DNA of 64,000 bases, taken from NCBI RefSeq assembly GCF_020520425.1, contig NC_079491.1, positions 28,387,449 through 28,451,448 on the forward strand, in the 5' to 3' direction. Positions 1 through 11,358 of the stretch are shown piece after piece. The notes under the pieces are model-generated. The model had not been told where the DNA came from and searched no databases. It saw only the letters and a program-made list of their open reading frames with translations. This DNA is from Spinacia oleracea (taxonomy: Eukaryota > Streptophyta > Magnoliopsida > Caryophyllales > Amaranthaceae). Position numbers and translations under genes: made by a program. Positions within the stretch are counted from its first letter, which is position 1; the number at the start of each line of letters is the position of its first letter.

Positions 1-838
1 CATCACTAGACTTAGACATAGTGGGTTGACGTTTGGAAGACCATGAGATTAAGTTATCACCAAGAAACGCACAGTAACCAGAAGTGGATCGCCGTGTATC
101 GGGGCAACCTCCGCAATCTGCATCTGTATATGGGACAAAGGAACCAATGGTAGATATATACAGATGAAGTTCGAAATCAATTGTACCTTGAATGTAGCGC
201 ACAACGCGCTTGAGAGCATTCATGTGTTGGGGTCGTGTATGTGTAGGCACACCTGTTGAACAGCATAAGAGATGTCTAGACGGGTGAAAGTGAGATATTG
301 TAAGGCACCTACAAGAGCACAATAATGAGAAGGATCATCAAAAGATTCTCCAGCAGAAGAGTCGAGTTTGGCTTTTGTGTCAACTGGAGTATGGCTAGGC
401 TTGCAGTTGGTCATGCCGGCACGCTCAATGATATTTTCGGCGTAGTTTTTCTTAGAAAGAACCATTCCACCCGAAGTACGGGTAACTGCGATACCCAAGA
501 AATAGCTTAAAGGACCTAAATCCTTCAAAGCGAATTCTGCGTTGAGTAGGGACATGGACGACTTTCGCAGGGAATTTGAAGAAGCTGTGAGAATTATATC
601 ATCAACATATAGCATAATATTAGCAATGTCAGTGCCACTACAATAAATAAAAAGAGAATAACCAGATCGACTGTGTGAGAAACCGATGGAGTGGGCAAAA
701 TCCGCGAATCACTGGTTCCAAGCCTGCGGGGATTGCTTAAGCCCATATAAAGATTTCTTCAAAAGACAAACATAATCTGGGTGAGTTGGATCCTTGAAAC
801 CCATTAGCTGATGCATATAAACTGTCTCAAGAAATTCA
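1..838 (-). pseudogene. Copia retrotransposon fragment, RT to RNase H, broken
   Basis: Minus-strand translation gives the C-terminal half of a Ty1/Copia polyprotein. Reading from 838 downward, I see the RT segment KKSLYGLKQSPQAWNQ, the catalytic box LYVDDIIL just below 620, the RT connection and the start of RNase H (YTDADCGGCPDTRRSTSGYC, below about 140). It is not functional. An in-frame TGA follows AWNQ near 710. The frame shifts near 225-235, where HDPNT runs into a stop while ALKRVVRYIQGT continues in another frame. The usual TDADW motif reads TDADC. The fragment runs off the left edge and its upstream integrase side is missing. It differs in sequence from the intact Copia at 45923-56401, so it is a separate family. 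Confidence 0.9.
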
Positions 839-1900
839 GGGAACATATGGAGAGAGAACCAAAATTTTGGAAATTAAATCAACCATAATTTCAATTGAGA
901 GGAGGAATGCAATTGGGCTACTTCAACTAATTAATTCACCCCTTACAATAACACCGACAAAATCCCTCTCCTCAATTCCACCGACATTCGAGAATTCCAT
1001 CTCCAAATTAATCTTCCAAGATTTACCTTCACAGTAATTGATTTTGGTTTCTTGAAATTAATGAAATGTTTAGTGAAGCAACAACTCATCAACACCGACA
1101 ACCAACATGCTGCAACAGTAGCAATGACAGTGCCGACAACTTGAGGAGGAGAGGAGGTGCGTCGGAGGACAAAGCAGGGGATGAAGAAGATCGATCGAAG
1201 CACATCCATAACAACCGTGGCAAGCGGGTCTTCAATGCGACCCCACCTCCAATTTCAACCTCACTGCTGCAGTTTCCGACAACAAATCCACCACCGCGGA
1301 CTTATTAGCAACAACCATGACAACAACAACATATGGAAATTCACGATTAAGGAAGGATGGTGATGATACAATGACGGCTGAAGACCTTGTTTGATGGAGT
1401 TATGATGCACCAGGCGCTGCGAATTGAACTGGGAATATGATCTGTTTATTTTCGTATGGTGAAGGGGAGAGGAATAAGGGTGGTGAAGGGGAGGAGGAGA
1501 GAAAAAGGGGATGACCATGGTGGTGAACTACCATGGCTGCCATGGTTTCCATCAAGAAAAAAGAATGAAGGGTAGAGAGAGAAAAACACAAGGGAAAAAT
1601 AAAGGAAAATGAAGTTTTTTGTTTTAGTATTTTTTTAATTTAATTAGGATAATTAGATAAGTAAGAATTAATAGAGTTAATTAGGGGTAAAGTTGACGGT
1701 ATTTATTTAAAAGTGGAGGACATTTGGTGAATTTCTGAAAGTCGAGGGGTATTTAATGGATTTTGCAAAAACTCAGGGGCATTTCATGAAAAATCCGTTA
1801 AAAGAATAACTGGCATGCGTGTAAATAAATTTACTCCATATATTAATCCTAATATAAAATTTCTGAAACAGAATACAATGCCTAAAATTAAAAATATACT
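839..1900. other. Unassigned intergenic stretch
   Basis: No protein domain or RNA gene was recognised. 940-1600 is less AT-rich than its surroundings and has several short overlapping ORFs on both strands, all low-complexity (His/Ser/Pro-rich). 1620-1900 is AT-rich and includes the likely 3' flank of the TFB5 gene. The segment could be a decayed repeat or a first exon of an unknown minus-strand gene; nothing visible decides this. Confidence 0.4.
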
Positions 1901-1975
1901 ACGTTGCATTAGCACGAGTACAATCTATTTATTAAAAATTGAAAATATCACAAAGGGTTAGAATAACGAGTTGTA

Positions 1976-2661
1976 TCAAGGAGGTTTTTCATAAGTATTT
2001 GTCTCTCTGAATTCAGCAATGGCAATCCTTATCATTTCAGATGCATGAGACTGCACAAACAGGTGAGTATCATCAAGGACATGTATTATGAATTTCTGGT
2101 TCGATGGCTTGGAATTGTTCATACTGATGATGAACTGCGCCATGGGTATGTCGCTAGAGGATGAAAACCCGCCCGGAAAAAGGAAAAATATAAAAACAAC
2201 TTAGAACTTCTGAGCAGTGAAAAGACCGGAAATTTTCATGCATGGTAACTAATGATCACATGAATACAAATCAAAATCTAGCATTCATCCATGTATATCA
2301 GACCGAGAAAATTTGAGACTCAAACCATATTAGACATATAAATTAAATCCAACATGGACTTAAAAGAAAGAACAAACAATGGTACAATCAGATCGTCGCC
2401 AATAGATGCAGAAAAAATAACCAAAATAAAAACAGATACAACACGAGAGAGACTTTCTAGTTTCTACTCCATGCATTTCTAGTAAAGTGGCAGACTGGTG
2501 GGTTAACAAGGAGAAGTGGCAGAAGAAAAACAAAAGAAAACGGCATGAAAGTGATCTGGAGACGAAAAGTGTTAGCAAAATCCAAAAGGCTAAATGCAAT
2601 TTATGAAAAAAATCATACTGTCATACCAGGAAATGAAGAGTCCTCTGGTCGCATTCACCAT
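1976..2661 (-). CDS. TFB5: TFIIH subunit TFB5 (GTF2H5/TTDA homologue)
   Basis: Smallest subunit of general transcription and nucleotide-excision-repair factor TFIIH. In the family it binds and stabilises the p52/Tfb2 subunit and supports XPB helicase activity in the nucleus. Two coding exons on the minus strand: 2661-2627 (ATG at 2661, donor TTTCCTG/GTATG) and 2153-1976 (acceptor CATCCTCTAG/CGAC, after a pyrimidine-rich tract; TGA at 1978-1976). The 35 + 178 nt join gives exactly 71 codons, a 70-residue protein, which is the family's usual length. Family landmarks: the start MVNATRGLFISCDIPMAQF across the splice (the Cys codon is split), KFIIHVLDDTHLFVQ in the middle, and a C-terminal IAEFRETNTYEKPP. 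No defects were seen. Identification rests on recalled family patterns and on the phase-perfect splice. Confidence 0.93.
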
Positions 2662-3150
2662 GACAAACTACACAAGCTTCACCTGAAGTAAACACATGCA
2701 GATGGATAAATGGTAAGAAACAACCTAACAGCCATATGACGAAGCAGAAATCCAATAGCAAACAGAAAATCAGACAACACATAAGTCAAGGAGAACCTTT
2801 TTAATATGTCCCAAGGATTCTCATATAAAAATTATGTAAACAAGCAGAAATCTAATTACAGTTCTATTTTGTTCATACAAATTATTGCATTTTTTAGTTC
2901 TCCAGGTTTTTCTTTTATCATTAATTTCAAAGAGACAAGTAACGCAACGGAGAGTGAACTAGCAGGATTAAATCCATCAAGTTGTTCATAAGCCCAACTT
3001 GTCCAACATCACAGGCAATTTTGAGTTTGCTACTTACCTGGTTGGCAGAAACTCCAATGAGTCTAAATACTAATGCCATGAATGGCCCTGAGTATGAGGA
3101 TTATGATTATTGAAAATTTTCTACAAGATCAAGAACACTAGTTTGCGGCT
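2662..3150 (-). other. Spliced 5' UTR of the TFB5 gene
   Basis: The first coding exon extends upstream to an acceptor, TTTACTTCAG at 2692-2683, with exon start at 2682. A further upstream non-coding exon ends at 3038 with a strong donor, CCAACCAG/GTAAGTAG. Possible acceptors for that exon lie near 3140-3170 (ATCACAG and GCATAG on the minus strand). So the gene probably has at least one 5' UTR intron (3037-2683). This is inferred from splice signals only. Confidence 0.6.
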
Positions 3151-3159
3151 TTCTATGCA

Positions 3160-4333
3160 GAGAGAGCTGTGATTACAAGTAAAGAAAGGAGATTGAAGAG
3201 GAAATAGAAAAAAATCAAAGTGACAGTCAGAACCTCAGAGGTTCTAATTTCGCCTAAAATTGAACGTTAAATGAGGTTCTCAACAAATAAGTCAACAGTG
3301 GTTGCCAAGTCTATTAGGCTACAACTCAGTCAGGGAACTTGGAATAGGAAAGGAACAAGAAATATAGTAACATCTTCTACTATAACACCTTACACCTGTA
3401 ACTTCTACGGAATGCATCAGATCAACTTTACATCCCCAACACGGAATCAGTTATTGGTAAATGATCTCTACTCCAGGGGGTTCTCCTGTGCAATTTATTA
3501 TGTATTGAATGGGTGGATGTTTATTCTTTCATGTACCAATAAAAGATTACTGGTGGTACAAAGACAATACCACTGCCAACAGATGCACTCCCTTGCTGCC
3601 GTAAAGAGCCCTATATCTCAATCAATCTCTCACATTTTAAGCCCAACACACGAACATGCCAGTCTTCTAAAGAGGTGCAAAAGGAGGTGAGTGTAAAACC
3701 AAGTCCTGGATTTTAATCAGTTTGCTGCCGATCTCATATCCCAAAATAGATCTATCTAGCAGATAATTGAGGGGCAATTTCATGCCTGACACTCTTTCCT
3801 TTTAGCAAGAAATTTACCCCATCAAATGGCAATGCAATTAATCTGAATCATTAATTTGATTCAGAAAGATGGAAATAAGAGGTGGGGTGCAACTTCAATA
3901 TCTCCACAGACGCTGAAAACTGAAAATAAGGGAGGAAGCCAAAAGTTTTTCTGCTCAGTAAAATACTTTAGATTCACCGGAAGGTAAACCACTGCGTCAA
4001 TTGTAGAATGAGTGTATTTTTAAGGTACGCGGATAATAAGGACGAGCAAAAACAAGAAGAGGAAAGAGGATCAACCGAGCAGGAAATAATGGGGCCACCA
4101 ATCCAATAAATCATATCCTCAAATTAGCTGAAGGGCATGGATATATTGTTTCGGATACAAGAAAAGCTAAATCTAACCAGATTCCAAGCATATAAAGTAA
4201 AACATTTGAATATCAATGAATAAGTCTAACCAGATTCTAAGCTCTGTAGAAATCAATCAAATTTCAAGGGATCTGCTAAAAATCAAGATGATCCTAACTT
4301 CTCTCACGCTAACATGGAAGAATTTTAAAATGA
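3160..4333. other. Intergenic or UTR-intron DNA, nothing recognised
   Basis: AT-rich DNA. The one open frame of note (plus strand, 3271-3690, 139 codons) has no recognisable motif and no coding-like composition. The stretch may be intronic to the TFB5 transcription unit if its first exon lies at 7434-7735. Confidence 0.4.
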
Positions 4334-4335
4334 TA

Positions 4336-4627
4336 CTCCCTCCGTCCTTTAAGACACTTGAATTGACTTATTAATTTAATGGGTGTTAATTGATAGTGGG
4401 GTATTTTTTTAATATAGTTAGTGGGAAATGTGTAAGGGGTGGGGAGTGGTGAGTGGGGGTGTGAATTTTTAAATGATTTTTTGTAGGGAGTAGGGGTGTA
4501 GGTGGGTTAGTATGTAAGTATGAGAAATAATATAATATTGGTAAACAATTTCATTTATAGAAGCGGTGCAAGTGTTAGGGGATGCCCCAAAAAGGAAAGT
4601 GGTGCAAGTATTAAGGGACGGAGGGAG
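4336..4627. mobile_element. Stowaway-type MITE
   Basis: 292-bp element with the canonical Stowaway terminus CTCCCTCCGTCC at 4336 and its inverse GGGACGGAGGGAG ending at 4627. It is flanked by the TA target-site duplication (4334-4335 and 4628-4629). There is no coding capacity. These are non-autonomous relatives of Tc1/mariner elements. Confidence 0.92.
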
Positions 4628-4629
4628 TA

Positions 4630-7433
4630 GAAAAGAACAAGGGATTAAAAAACAAAAGGAATTGCAAATCAATTTAGGGAAAGTAGAAGGATATACCTAT
4701 TTTGTGATAATCAAAGTAGAAGCAACAATTACAAACAAGGCAACATTCGAGTGGTTTGGTCCTTTCCCCCTAGTGAGTCTAGTGACAATTAGCTATCTAT
4801 TTTTCTGAATGAATCCTCCCTTTCGCTTATCTCATCTATTTATTACAATCCCCCCTAAGGTTCCTAAATCCTAATTATCTAAACATCCTCTACCCATTAT
4901 ACCCCTCCATACATCCCCATAACTAACTCTGACAGTACTTCACTTGATCACCCTACCCTTCCTCCTCACCCTGCAGAATCCAAGTCCTATATGATGAAGT
5001 TACTACAGCTAAAGTCAAATCAAATTCTACTAAAGAGGGGTTACCATCATCAAGCAAAAATGATTTGAGCTTTAGCATCTTTAGATTCTCTAACTTTACA
5101 AAAACTCTTTCTTAAATACCTATATATTTTGTCTTGAAAAGAACTTACCCATATAAGTACTGCTCTCTTTTATTGAAGTTCTTTGGCACTTCGATCAAAG
5201 ATCATATACTGCATAGTAATGCTTAGGTTCAAAGTGTTGAAAGTTAGAAAATTTATTTCGGTAAGCAAAGGTTCCTATAGCTAAAGAAAAAGTATTTGAT
5301 GGGTTTCTCTGTTATGAGTCCTTATGACTATGTTTGAACAAGAATCCATCTCTCCACAAAGTCACAAAGTCACAAACCCTCAACACTTCTACCATTTATT
5401 TAATCCAATGAGTCATGACTCATATGTTCTCCTTTATTTAAACATAAAAGAATGGCATTCCCGTTATAAGGTGCATTACACTCCACCATTCTAGTTTCTT
5501 CAATTTTTCAATAGGAAAAATATAGCCAATCGCAGCATTGTACCTCTCTCTGTTACGTACACAGCACAATCTCATGTTACTGCCTTCCCTTCAATCAATT
5601 AGCAATCAATGACCATACTCAATCAATAAAAAAACAAATGCATGTCCAAATGTTAATAATTACGCACAACAAAGGTGGAAAACAAGAAAAAAACAAAGAA
5701 CTTTAACATATTATCAATTCAGATCTGTAGTGAGTTAATTCTATTATTATTCTAACATTGAATAGCTTCTTTAATTGAACTTGCTTCAGTAAGATAACTT
5801 CAGAAATTCAACGAGCACCAAAAAGGCAAAAAGTAACTACGGATCGGATAATAACGTGTAGCAATAAGATATGTTTAAGTCTAAATCAAAACACCCCAGA
5901 TTATATGTAAAATTTTCGCCTTTGAATCCGTTACTCTATATCTGCTTCTGGCCCTTGGTTTATAATCTTAGGGAAAGAGACAATAGACAAGTTAGAGAGA
6001 GCGAGACCCAAGGAATGGGCACAAGATGCGAACAAAACACTACATTGAAGTATCGGGGAAGTGGGTTGGCTGCATCCAGCACATGTGTTTTTAGTTGAAT
6101 TAGTCCTTTACCAACCAAAAAAAATGTTCTACTGCATAAGCATCTTCATTTCAACAAACAGTGGAATTGTATCATAATGAGAGCATTTACAACTGTAATT
6201 GGATACCGAAATTCATAGTTTGATGCTCCAATCATACTTATCATCCAGAAAACTATTGGAACTCGGGAAAACCAACCATTATCTAAAAGGTAAAAAAGCG
6301 GGTCAAAACTCAATAGTCTAGAACTAAAATGATCCATGACGCCTTAATGTCTTCAGCTATTATACTACAATATTACCCGTGGTTGTTAAAACGTCGATTT
6401 GGATCATAAATGCTTGGAGTTCGAACTTAGGAATGTTAGGATCCCTAGAAGCGATCAAGTTACATTTGGATTTTGGAGGCAAGCAATACAATACAAACAA
6501 TGCAAATAATCGTAATACAGTAATCCACCAAAAGACAAAGGCAACCAGGAGCCAGGATTTCACAGATGGTGGGTCACCATCGTCCACCGCTCACCATACA
6601 ATCAATAATCAATGCATACATATAAAATTTTAATACTTTAAAGAAAAACTCATTCCAAAAGTAACAAGTATCAATATTACAACAAAATAAAATACTTCAA
6701 AATTATAGTTCTGAAAGTTAAGTCACAAACTCACAATTATAATCACATTAAACCATATAATAGTGTCAAACATTTTATAAACATACACTCAAGTACTTAA
6801 ATTTTTTACTATTGCACTCCAGTCAAAATTTGTATATGCTTATATATGTAAAATATGTCTACAAAATGTTAAATTATTTACACAAATATGCAATTACCAA
6901 TTGGAATTATGTAAGTTCTTCTCCTTCCCTTCAATCTGATCATAAACATTTAATCTAACAACAAGGAGTTTCAAACCATTGTCACTGAAAACATAATAGC
7001 AACCAACAATCACAAAACACTAAAAAAACCATAGTCATTCTTTGTCCATTCCAAAGCCAAACATACCTCTACAAGGCACGAAACAAGTCAAACAACTTAG
7101 AACCTAAACAAGCAGTGGCCAAAATCCAACTAACTGATTCCCACAAAATGAAGTACAAAACACCATATGTAAAGCTTGTACAAGAGCTCATTCGTACACA
7201 ACTTACACAATTGACCCAAATGACCATCAGGTTCTCCACCCCAATCTCCACAATGTCAAAATCTATTGTTCTAATATCTAAATTTCTAACAAGTAACAAC
7301 ATCTAACACTAACAGAGTAACAACATCTAAAACTAACAGAGTAAAAAAAAGACCTATTTTACCTTCAATTTACAAGGAATTAAAAGTGTGTTTCTGAATT
7401 TGTTCAAGTTTAATTAAAAAAGGAATTAAGTAC
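4630..7433. other. AT-rich intergenic stretch, no gene recognised
   Basis: 2.8 kb with only short ORFs lacking motifs. A segment around 6360-6600 has open frames on both strands and looks like an old repeat fragment; I cannot name it. No tRNA, snoRNA or transposon termini were recognised. Confidence 0.4.
7295..7342. repeat. Short tandem duplication, about 25 bp
   Basis: Two adjacent near-identical copies containing AACAACATCTAA-ACTAACAGAGTA. No function apparent. Confidence 0.7.
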
Positions 7434-7735
7434 CTGCAAATCTGCAATGGAGTTAGAGACGACGAGGTCCACAACGGAGAGCAACCAGCGCAGGTGCTCT
7501 TTCAATCAGCGGCGAGATGTCCTTCAAGCCTTCAACCTGCTCGTTTCTTTGGGGTAAACCGTGGCTCGTAAGAATCGTGGAGCCGAGTGACCAGCGGTGG
7601 TGGGTCACTCCGACAAGGAGACAAGGGTTGGGAGTTTGGCGGCGGCCGGCGACATTAAAGAGCCGGAGATTGGAAGAGATAGAAGAGGCGTGAAAATTAA
7701 AGATTTCTATATGCATTTTCATGGGTTTGGAAAAA
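7434..7735 (-). other. Candidate first exon (5' UTR) of a minus-strand gene
   Basis: A less AT-rich block on the minus strand ends in a good splice donor, GATTTGCAG/GTACTT at about 7434. It begins just inside a poly-A/T run (7730-7748) and lies below a G-box. It holds an 89-codon ORF (7722-7453) with no known domain, unlikely to be real protein. The nearest downstream gene on this strand is TFB5, 4.4 kb away with a spliced 5' UTR, so this could be its first exon. An independent gene or non-coding transcript is equally possible. Confidence 0.35.
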
Positions 7736-7758
7736 AAAAAAAAAAAAAAGGCTTGTTT

Positions 7759-7764
7759 TCACGT
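7759..7764. promoter_or_regulatory. G-box CACGTG
   Basis: Palindromic CACGTG within TTTTCACGTGACAC, placed where a promoter for the candidate minus-strand exon at 7434-7735 would lie. bZIP and bHLH factors bind this core in plants. Occupancy is not shown by sequence. Confidence 0.4.
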
Positions 7765-7833
7765 GACACACGATGACACAGTGTATCTACGCCTTTTAAG
7801 GCAACAATCGAATATAATGGAACTGGATTGAAC

Positions 7834-8021
7834 ATAGAGTTGGCTCAAGTGGTAAGCAATTTGATGCCGCTTAAGGGAGGTCTCGAATTCGAGCCTCGCC
7901 GTATGCAGAAACTCTTGTTTGGAGACTCATCCACCATAAGCAAGGTGTGCGACACGGGTCGATCCGGATGTAGTCGGAGCTAAGCTCCGGTGAACCGGGT
8001 GTGCTATGCGTAAAAAAAAGA
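7834..8021 (+). mobile_element. tRNA-derived SINE with A-tail
   Basis: About 188 bp. The tRNA-like head has an A box TGGCTCAAGTGG (7841-7852) and a B-box-like GAATTCGAGCC (7885-7895), with spacing right for a pol III promoter. It ends in an A-rich tail (TAAAAAAAAG, 8011-8020). Flanking ATTGAAC occurs at 7827-7833 and again at 8022-8028, consistent with a short target-site duplication. It sits inside an older CTGAA-rich repeat. Confidence 0.8.
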
Positions 8022-8430
8022 ATTGAACGGTCTGAACTGAACTGAATGTAGTTGAATTGAACTGAATGAATAGTAAATAATAAATATTTAATAATTAATA
8101 ATTTATATATATAATAAATAATAAAGAATAAATATAATGTTAATATTTAAAACAATACTCATAATAATAAATAATAACTACAATAATCATAATTATTTAT
8201 TAATAACAATAATTACATATAATATTAATATAATAATAGTAATATTTAAGTAATAATAACGATAATAATAATAATTTATATATATAAATATATAATTACA
8301 AAGAATAAAAATAATTACAAAGAAAGATGAACATGTTCTTTTGAACTGAACTGAATGGAGCTGAACTGAACTGAGCTGAACTGAGCTGAAATGAATGGAA
8401 CTGCAATAAAGTCCAAAAGAACAGGGCCTT
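8022..8430. repeat. CTGAA-rich repeat with AT-rich core
   Basis: Stuttered GAACTGAACTGAATG-type motifs on both sides (8030-8075 and 8335-8405) of a nearly pure A/T core made of TAATAATA runs (8075-8325). The right end, CCAAAAGAACAGGGCC, resembles the terminus of a common plant hAT-like MITE. A matching left terminus is not visible, so the element is probably truncated. Confidence 0.5.
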
Positions 8431-8527
8431 AATCTTACTCTAGTTTAGCCCTTGTAAATAAATTAGTGGTCGGGGAGCGCGTTACACGCGGAATGCTCTG
8501 GAATAACTAATTTGGTATCTAACTTTA

Positions 8528-8743
8528 TTCTAATGCTCTATATTTTTGGTTCTACTACGAGGAGTTCCCACCGCTTTCGGCGAGGTAATCTCCCGTGGGA
8601 GTTTGCATGGGTACCTCGATGGGCAGCATCCCTCCCAGTTGAGATTTTTTCCATTTCCAAGGCTCGAACCCGAGACCTTGGTTAAGGAGCAAGAGGCCCT
8701 TAACCACTCATGCCAACCTCAATTGGTTTCTAATGCTCTATAT
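8528..8743 (-). mobile_element. tRNA-derived SINE with 16-bp target-site duplication
   Basis: The element proper is 8544-8727, read on the minus strand. Its head carries the A box TGGCATGAGTGG (plus 8704-8715) and the B box GGTTCGAGCC (plus 8661-8670). The tail end is A-rich (TTTTGG on plus at 8543-8549). Both flanks are TTCTAATGCTCTATAT (8528-8543 and 8728-8743), a perfect 16-bp duplication typical of LINE-mediated insertion. It differs in sequence from the SINE at 7834. Confidence 0.9.
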
Positions 8744-9077
8744 AATGATATGTAGAGTGACAAGTTGTACCGACTTTGATTTAATTATTACTTCACAATA
8801 TCATAGCTTAGGAATAACTAATTTGGTATCAACTTTGTTCTAGTGCTCTACATATATTTGTACTAATGATAGGTAGCGTGACAAGTTGTACCGACTTTGA
8901 TTTAATTTTTACTTCAAAATATATGTTATGTCGTGTGTTTGTTGTGCTATTAATTTTTTTACTTCTCGAAGTCGATGACAATTTCATGGATATCGAACGG
9001 CTTCTTGTTGATATGTTTAATCTTGTTTGGGAGGTCCGATAATGAAAGCAATTTAATAATGATAAGAATTAAATTTA

Positions 9078-9430
9078 GGAAAATTTGGTAATATTAATCC
9101 AACCTTTGGTCGATTTTCTTTTATTAAGCCCACCTATGATATATTTCTTAATAATCCCACATTTACTACCTAACGACTTTTATTGGGCCAAACAGGTCCT
9201 AAACCTATTATAGGAAGTAATATTCCCTACGTGGAAGTAAGAATCTCCCTCTTCTCCCTCAATATATTCATTCATCATCATCATCTCGTTGACTTTTTTA
9301 CCGTTTATCGGTCACTTAAGCTCAATAAAAGTCGTTGGGTAGTAAAGGTGGGATTATTATAAAATATGTCGTAGGTGGGATTAATAAAAGAAAATCGGTC
9401 AAAGGTTGGATTAATATTACCAAAATTTCC
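9078..9430. mobile_element. MULE-type MITE with about 110-bp inverted repeats
   Basis: 353 bp. The left end starts GGAAAATTTGGTAATATTA; the inverse of the right end starts GGAAATTTTGGTAATATTA. The match continues, imperfectly, for about 110 bp on each side. It is flanked by a perfect 9-bp duplication TTAAATTTA (9069-9077, 9431-9439), which is diagnostic of Mutator-like insertion. It encodes nothing. Confidence 0.92.
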
Positions 9431-9434
9431 TTAA

Positions 9435-9668
9435 ATTTAAAAGTAAAACAAAATTTGTTAGTATCATTAAATTAAAAAGTAAAATCAAATTTAGTGGGGA
9501 GTTCTGTTGTTCATAAGAAACAGTACACCATCTCCCACTTTTTAAGGGTAAAAGAAAAGTAAACCAAAATTTGTTGGTATCATTAAATTAAAAACTAAAA
9601 TCAAATTTAGTGGGGAGTTTTACTGTTCATAAGAAACAGTACACCATCTCCCACTTTTTAAGGGTTAA
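9435..9668. repeat. Tandem duplication, period about 117 bp
   Basis: Two adjacent copies of a segment holding TTCATAAGAAACAGTACACC (about 9510 and 9627). There are few differences, including TCTGTTG versus TTTACTG just upstream of that motif. It starts right at the edge of the MULE-type MITE. Confidence 0.85.
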
Positions 9669-9670
9669 AG

Positions 9671-10170
9671 ATTTAGCTAATTTTATTTTAATCTATTAAA
9701 TCAAAATTAAAAGTCATTTTTTAAACAAGAACAATGATTTTATTGAAGTAATGCGACAATAACATAATCCAAATTTTAGGCGTCCTATACTCCATGATGG
9801 AGCAATAGTATAGCAAATCGAATTTCAAAATTTTAATCAAAAATCGTACATTTATCTGAGAAAATGAAAGACTAGGTTAATTTCAATTCAGCCAAATATT
9901 TTTCACAATTAACACAACAAGAAAAACATATGAAGGGTTCGACGTTCTCTCTTCTCCGGTGGTGTTTTACACCTGATAATCGTCGCTTCTTTCGCCCTCC
10001 TCCGCCGTACCTTATGTCCGCGTGGTGTTACTGACGCGTTATGTTTTCGTTGCGGTGCTCTTTGTTGTTCGGGTTGTTGTTTTCTTTTTCATCTTTTATA
10101 CCTCTAATTCATGCTTTGATGCCCGAAGCCGGAGGTTTCAATTGTTTTGGTGCCCGGGTTTTAAAACAAA
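9671..10170. other. Unassigned stretch
   Basis: AT-rich flank, then a less AT-rich block at 9930-10130 (CTCTTCTCCGGTGG, CGCCCTCCTCCGCCG) that reads like a fragment of coding or LINE sequence. No motif was recognised and no frame is long. Confidence 0.35.
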
Positions 10171-10651
10171 CTAGCTTTTGAGCCCATTCAATGAACGGGC
10201 AATTATATAGTGGTTGTTAAGTTGTCTTTTAAAGTGTTAATTTTATCGAGGGCTTGCGATTTTAGTGGGAATAGATGATTCATTTTTTTTTTTGAACTAA
10301 GAATAGATGATTCATAATAGAGGTGAAAGTTGAAAGTTGAAAAAAATAATATAAATTAGATGGTGAATTAATTTGAGTGTTACAAAGGGAGAGGGAGTAG
10401 CCGAGTGGAAGCGATTGAATGAATATATGTATTAAATTGTGAATTGATGTTGAATGAGGAAGATGAAGTGAAATGGGGGTTGAAGCTGTAAAATATTTCG
10501 TATTACAAACAACAAAATGGAAAAGTTGAGAAAAAACAAATTTATGGATGAAAGATATATGAGAGTGACACGTGCCAACTAATCATATATGGTAGGGTGA
10601 CACATGTAAACTAATCATATATGATTATCCTTTTTAAATATTAGGTATTGG
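10171..10651 (-). mobile_element. Short non-autonomous Helitron
   Basis: Minus-strand element. The 3' terminus CTAG (plus CTAG at 10171-10174) is preceded, 7 nt inward, by a hairpin (plus GCCCATTCA/TGAACGGGC, 10182-10200). The 5' end lies near 10651 and matches the TATACCTA end of the related copy at 32546-32956, though the TC dinucleotide is mutated here. The host base before CTAG is A, as expected for A/T insertion. No coding capacity. Confidence 0.7.
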
Positions 10652-11358
10652 TTTTCAATTTGGTGCCCTATTAATTAATCTTTTTTCCGGTGTGAATGAG
10701 GTATAGGGAAATACAAATTGTAACTAGAGGCTGGGAATTTGATTGTACTTATCGTGGATAGCCCCTCAGTGGTGTCCTATTATTTGGTAATATAATAATG
10801 TTCATTGGGAGAGTACTCATACTTATATTGCCTATTTTGACATTCTATCTAATTTTTTGTTTTTTGAAGGTAACGTTCTTTCTAAATTCAAATAAAATAA
10901 TTTGAATTAAACAGAATATCATAGTTTCTACAAAGTAACTTAAAAACATGGATGGTACTTCGTAATAAGTAATCTCTCGCTTTCTTGGTGTGGCATACTT
11001 TCTCCTTTGTGATTTTGCAAGCATTATGAATGCTCGACTTCTCGTAAAGGTTTATGAAAGTGAGTTAGAAATCGTAGTTAAAATCTTAATGAATTAAAGT
11101 TGTTATTGTTTTGAAATTACGCTTGTGGGTAATTAATAAGGATTATTCGAGAGTTGATTGTAAGTCTAATTGTTTTTGGGTACTACAACTTACACGTTTA
11201 CATGTGCAAGTTAAGTTTTGTTTGTTTAAACTTATTTTGACTTATTTCAGAAAAAAAAGTGAAAATAAGTTATGAAAAAATAAGACAAATTAACGGAAAC
11301 AAGTTTTTTTAAATAGCAAAAATAACATCATTATACAAAATAAGTTCAAGAAAAATAT
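10652..11358. other. AT-rich intergenic stretch
   Basis: No gene, domain or transposon terminus was seen. Its last five bases, AATAT (11354-11358), are the target-site duplication of the retrotransposon that follows. Confidence 0.5.

Noticed and set aside
8546..8755. 69-codon plus-strand ORF
   Set aside because: It spans a SINE and its duplication; the pol III boxes explain the sequence on the other strand.
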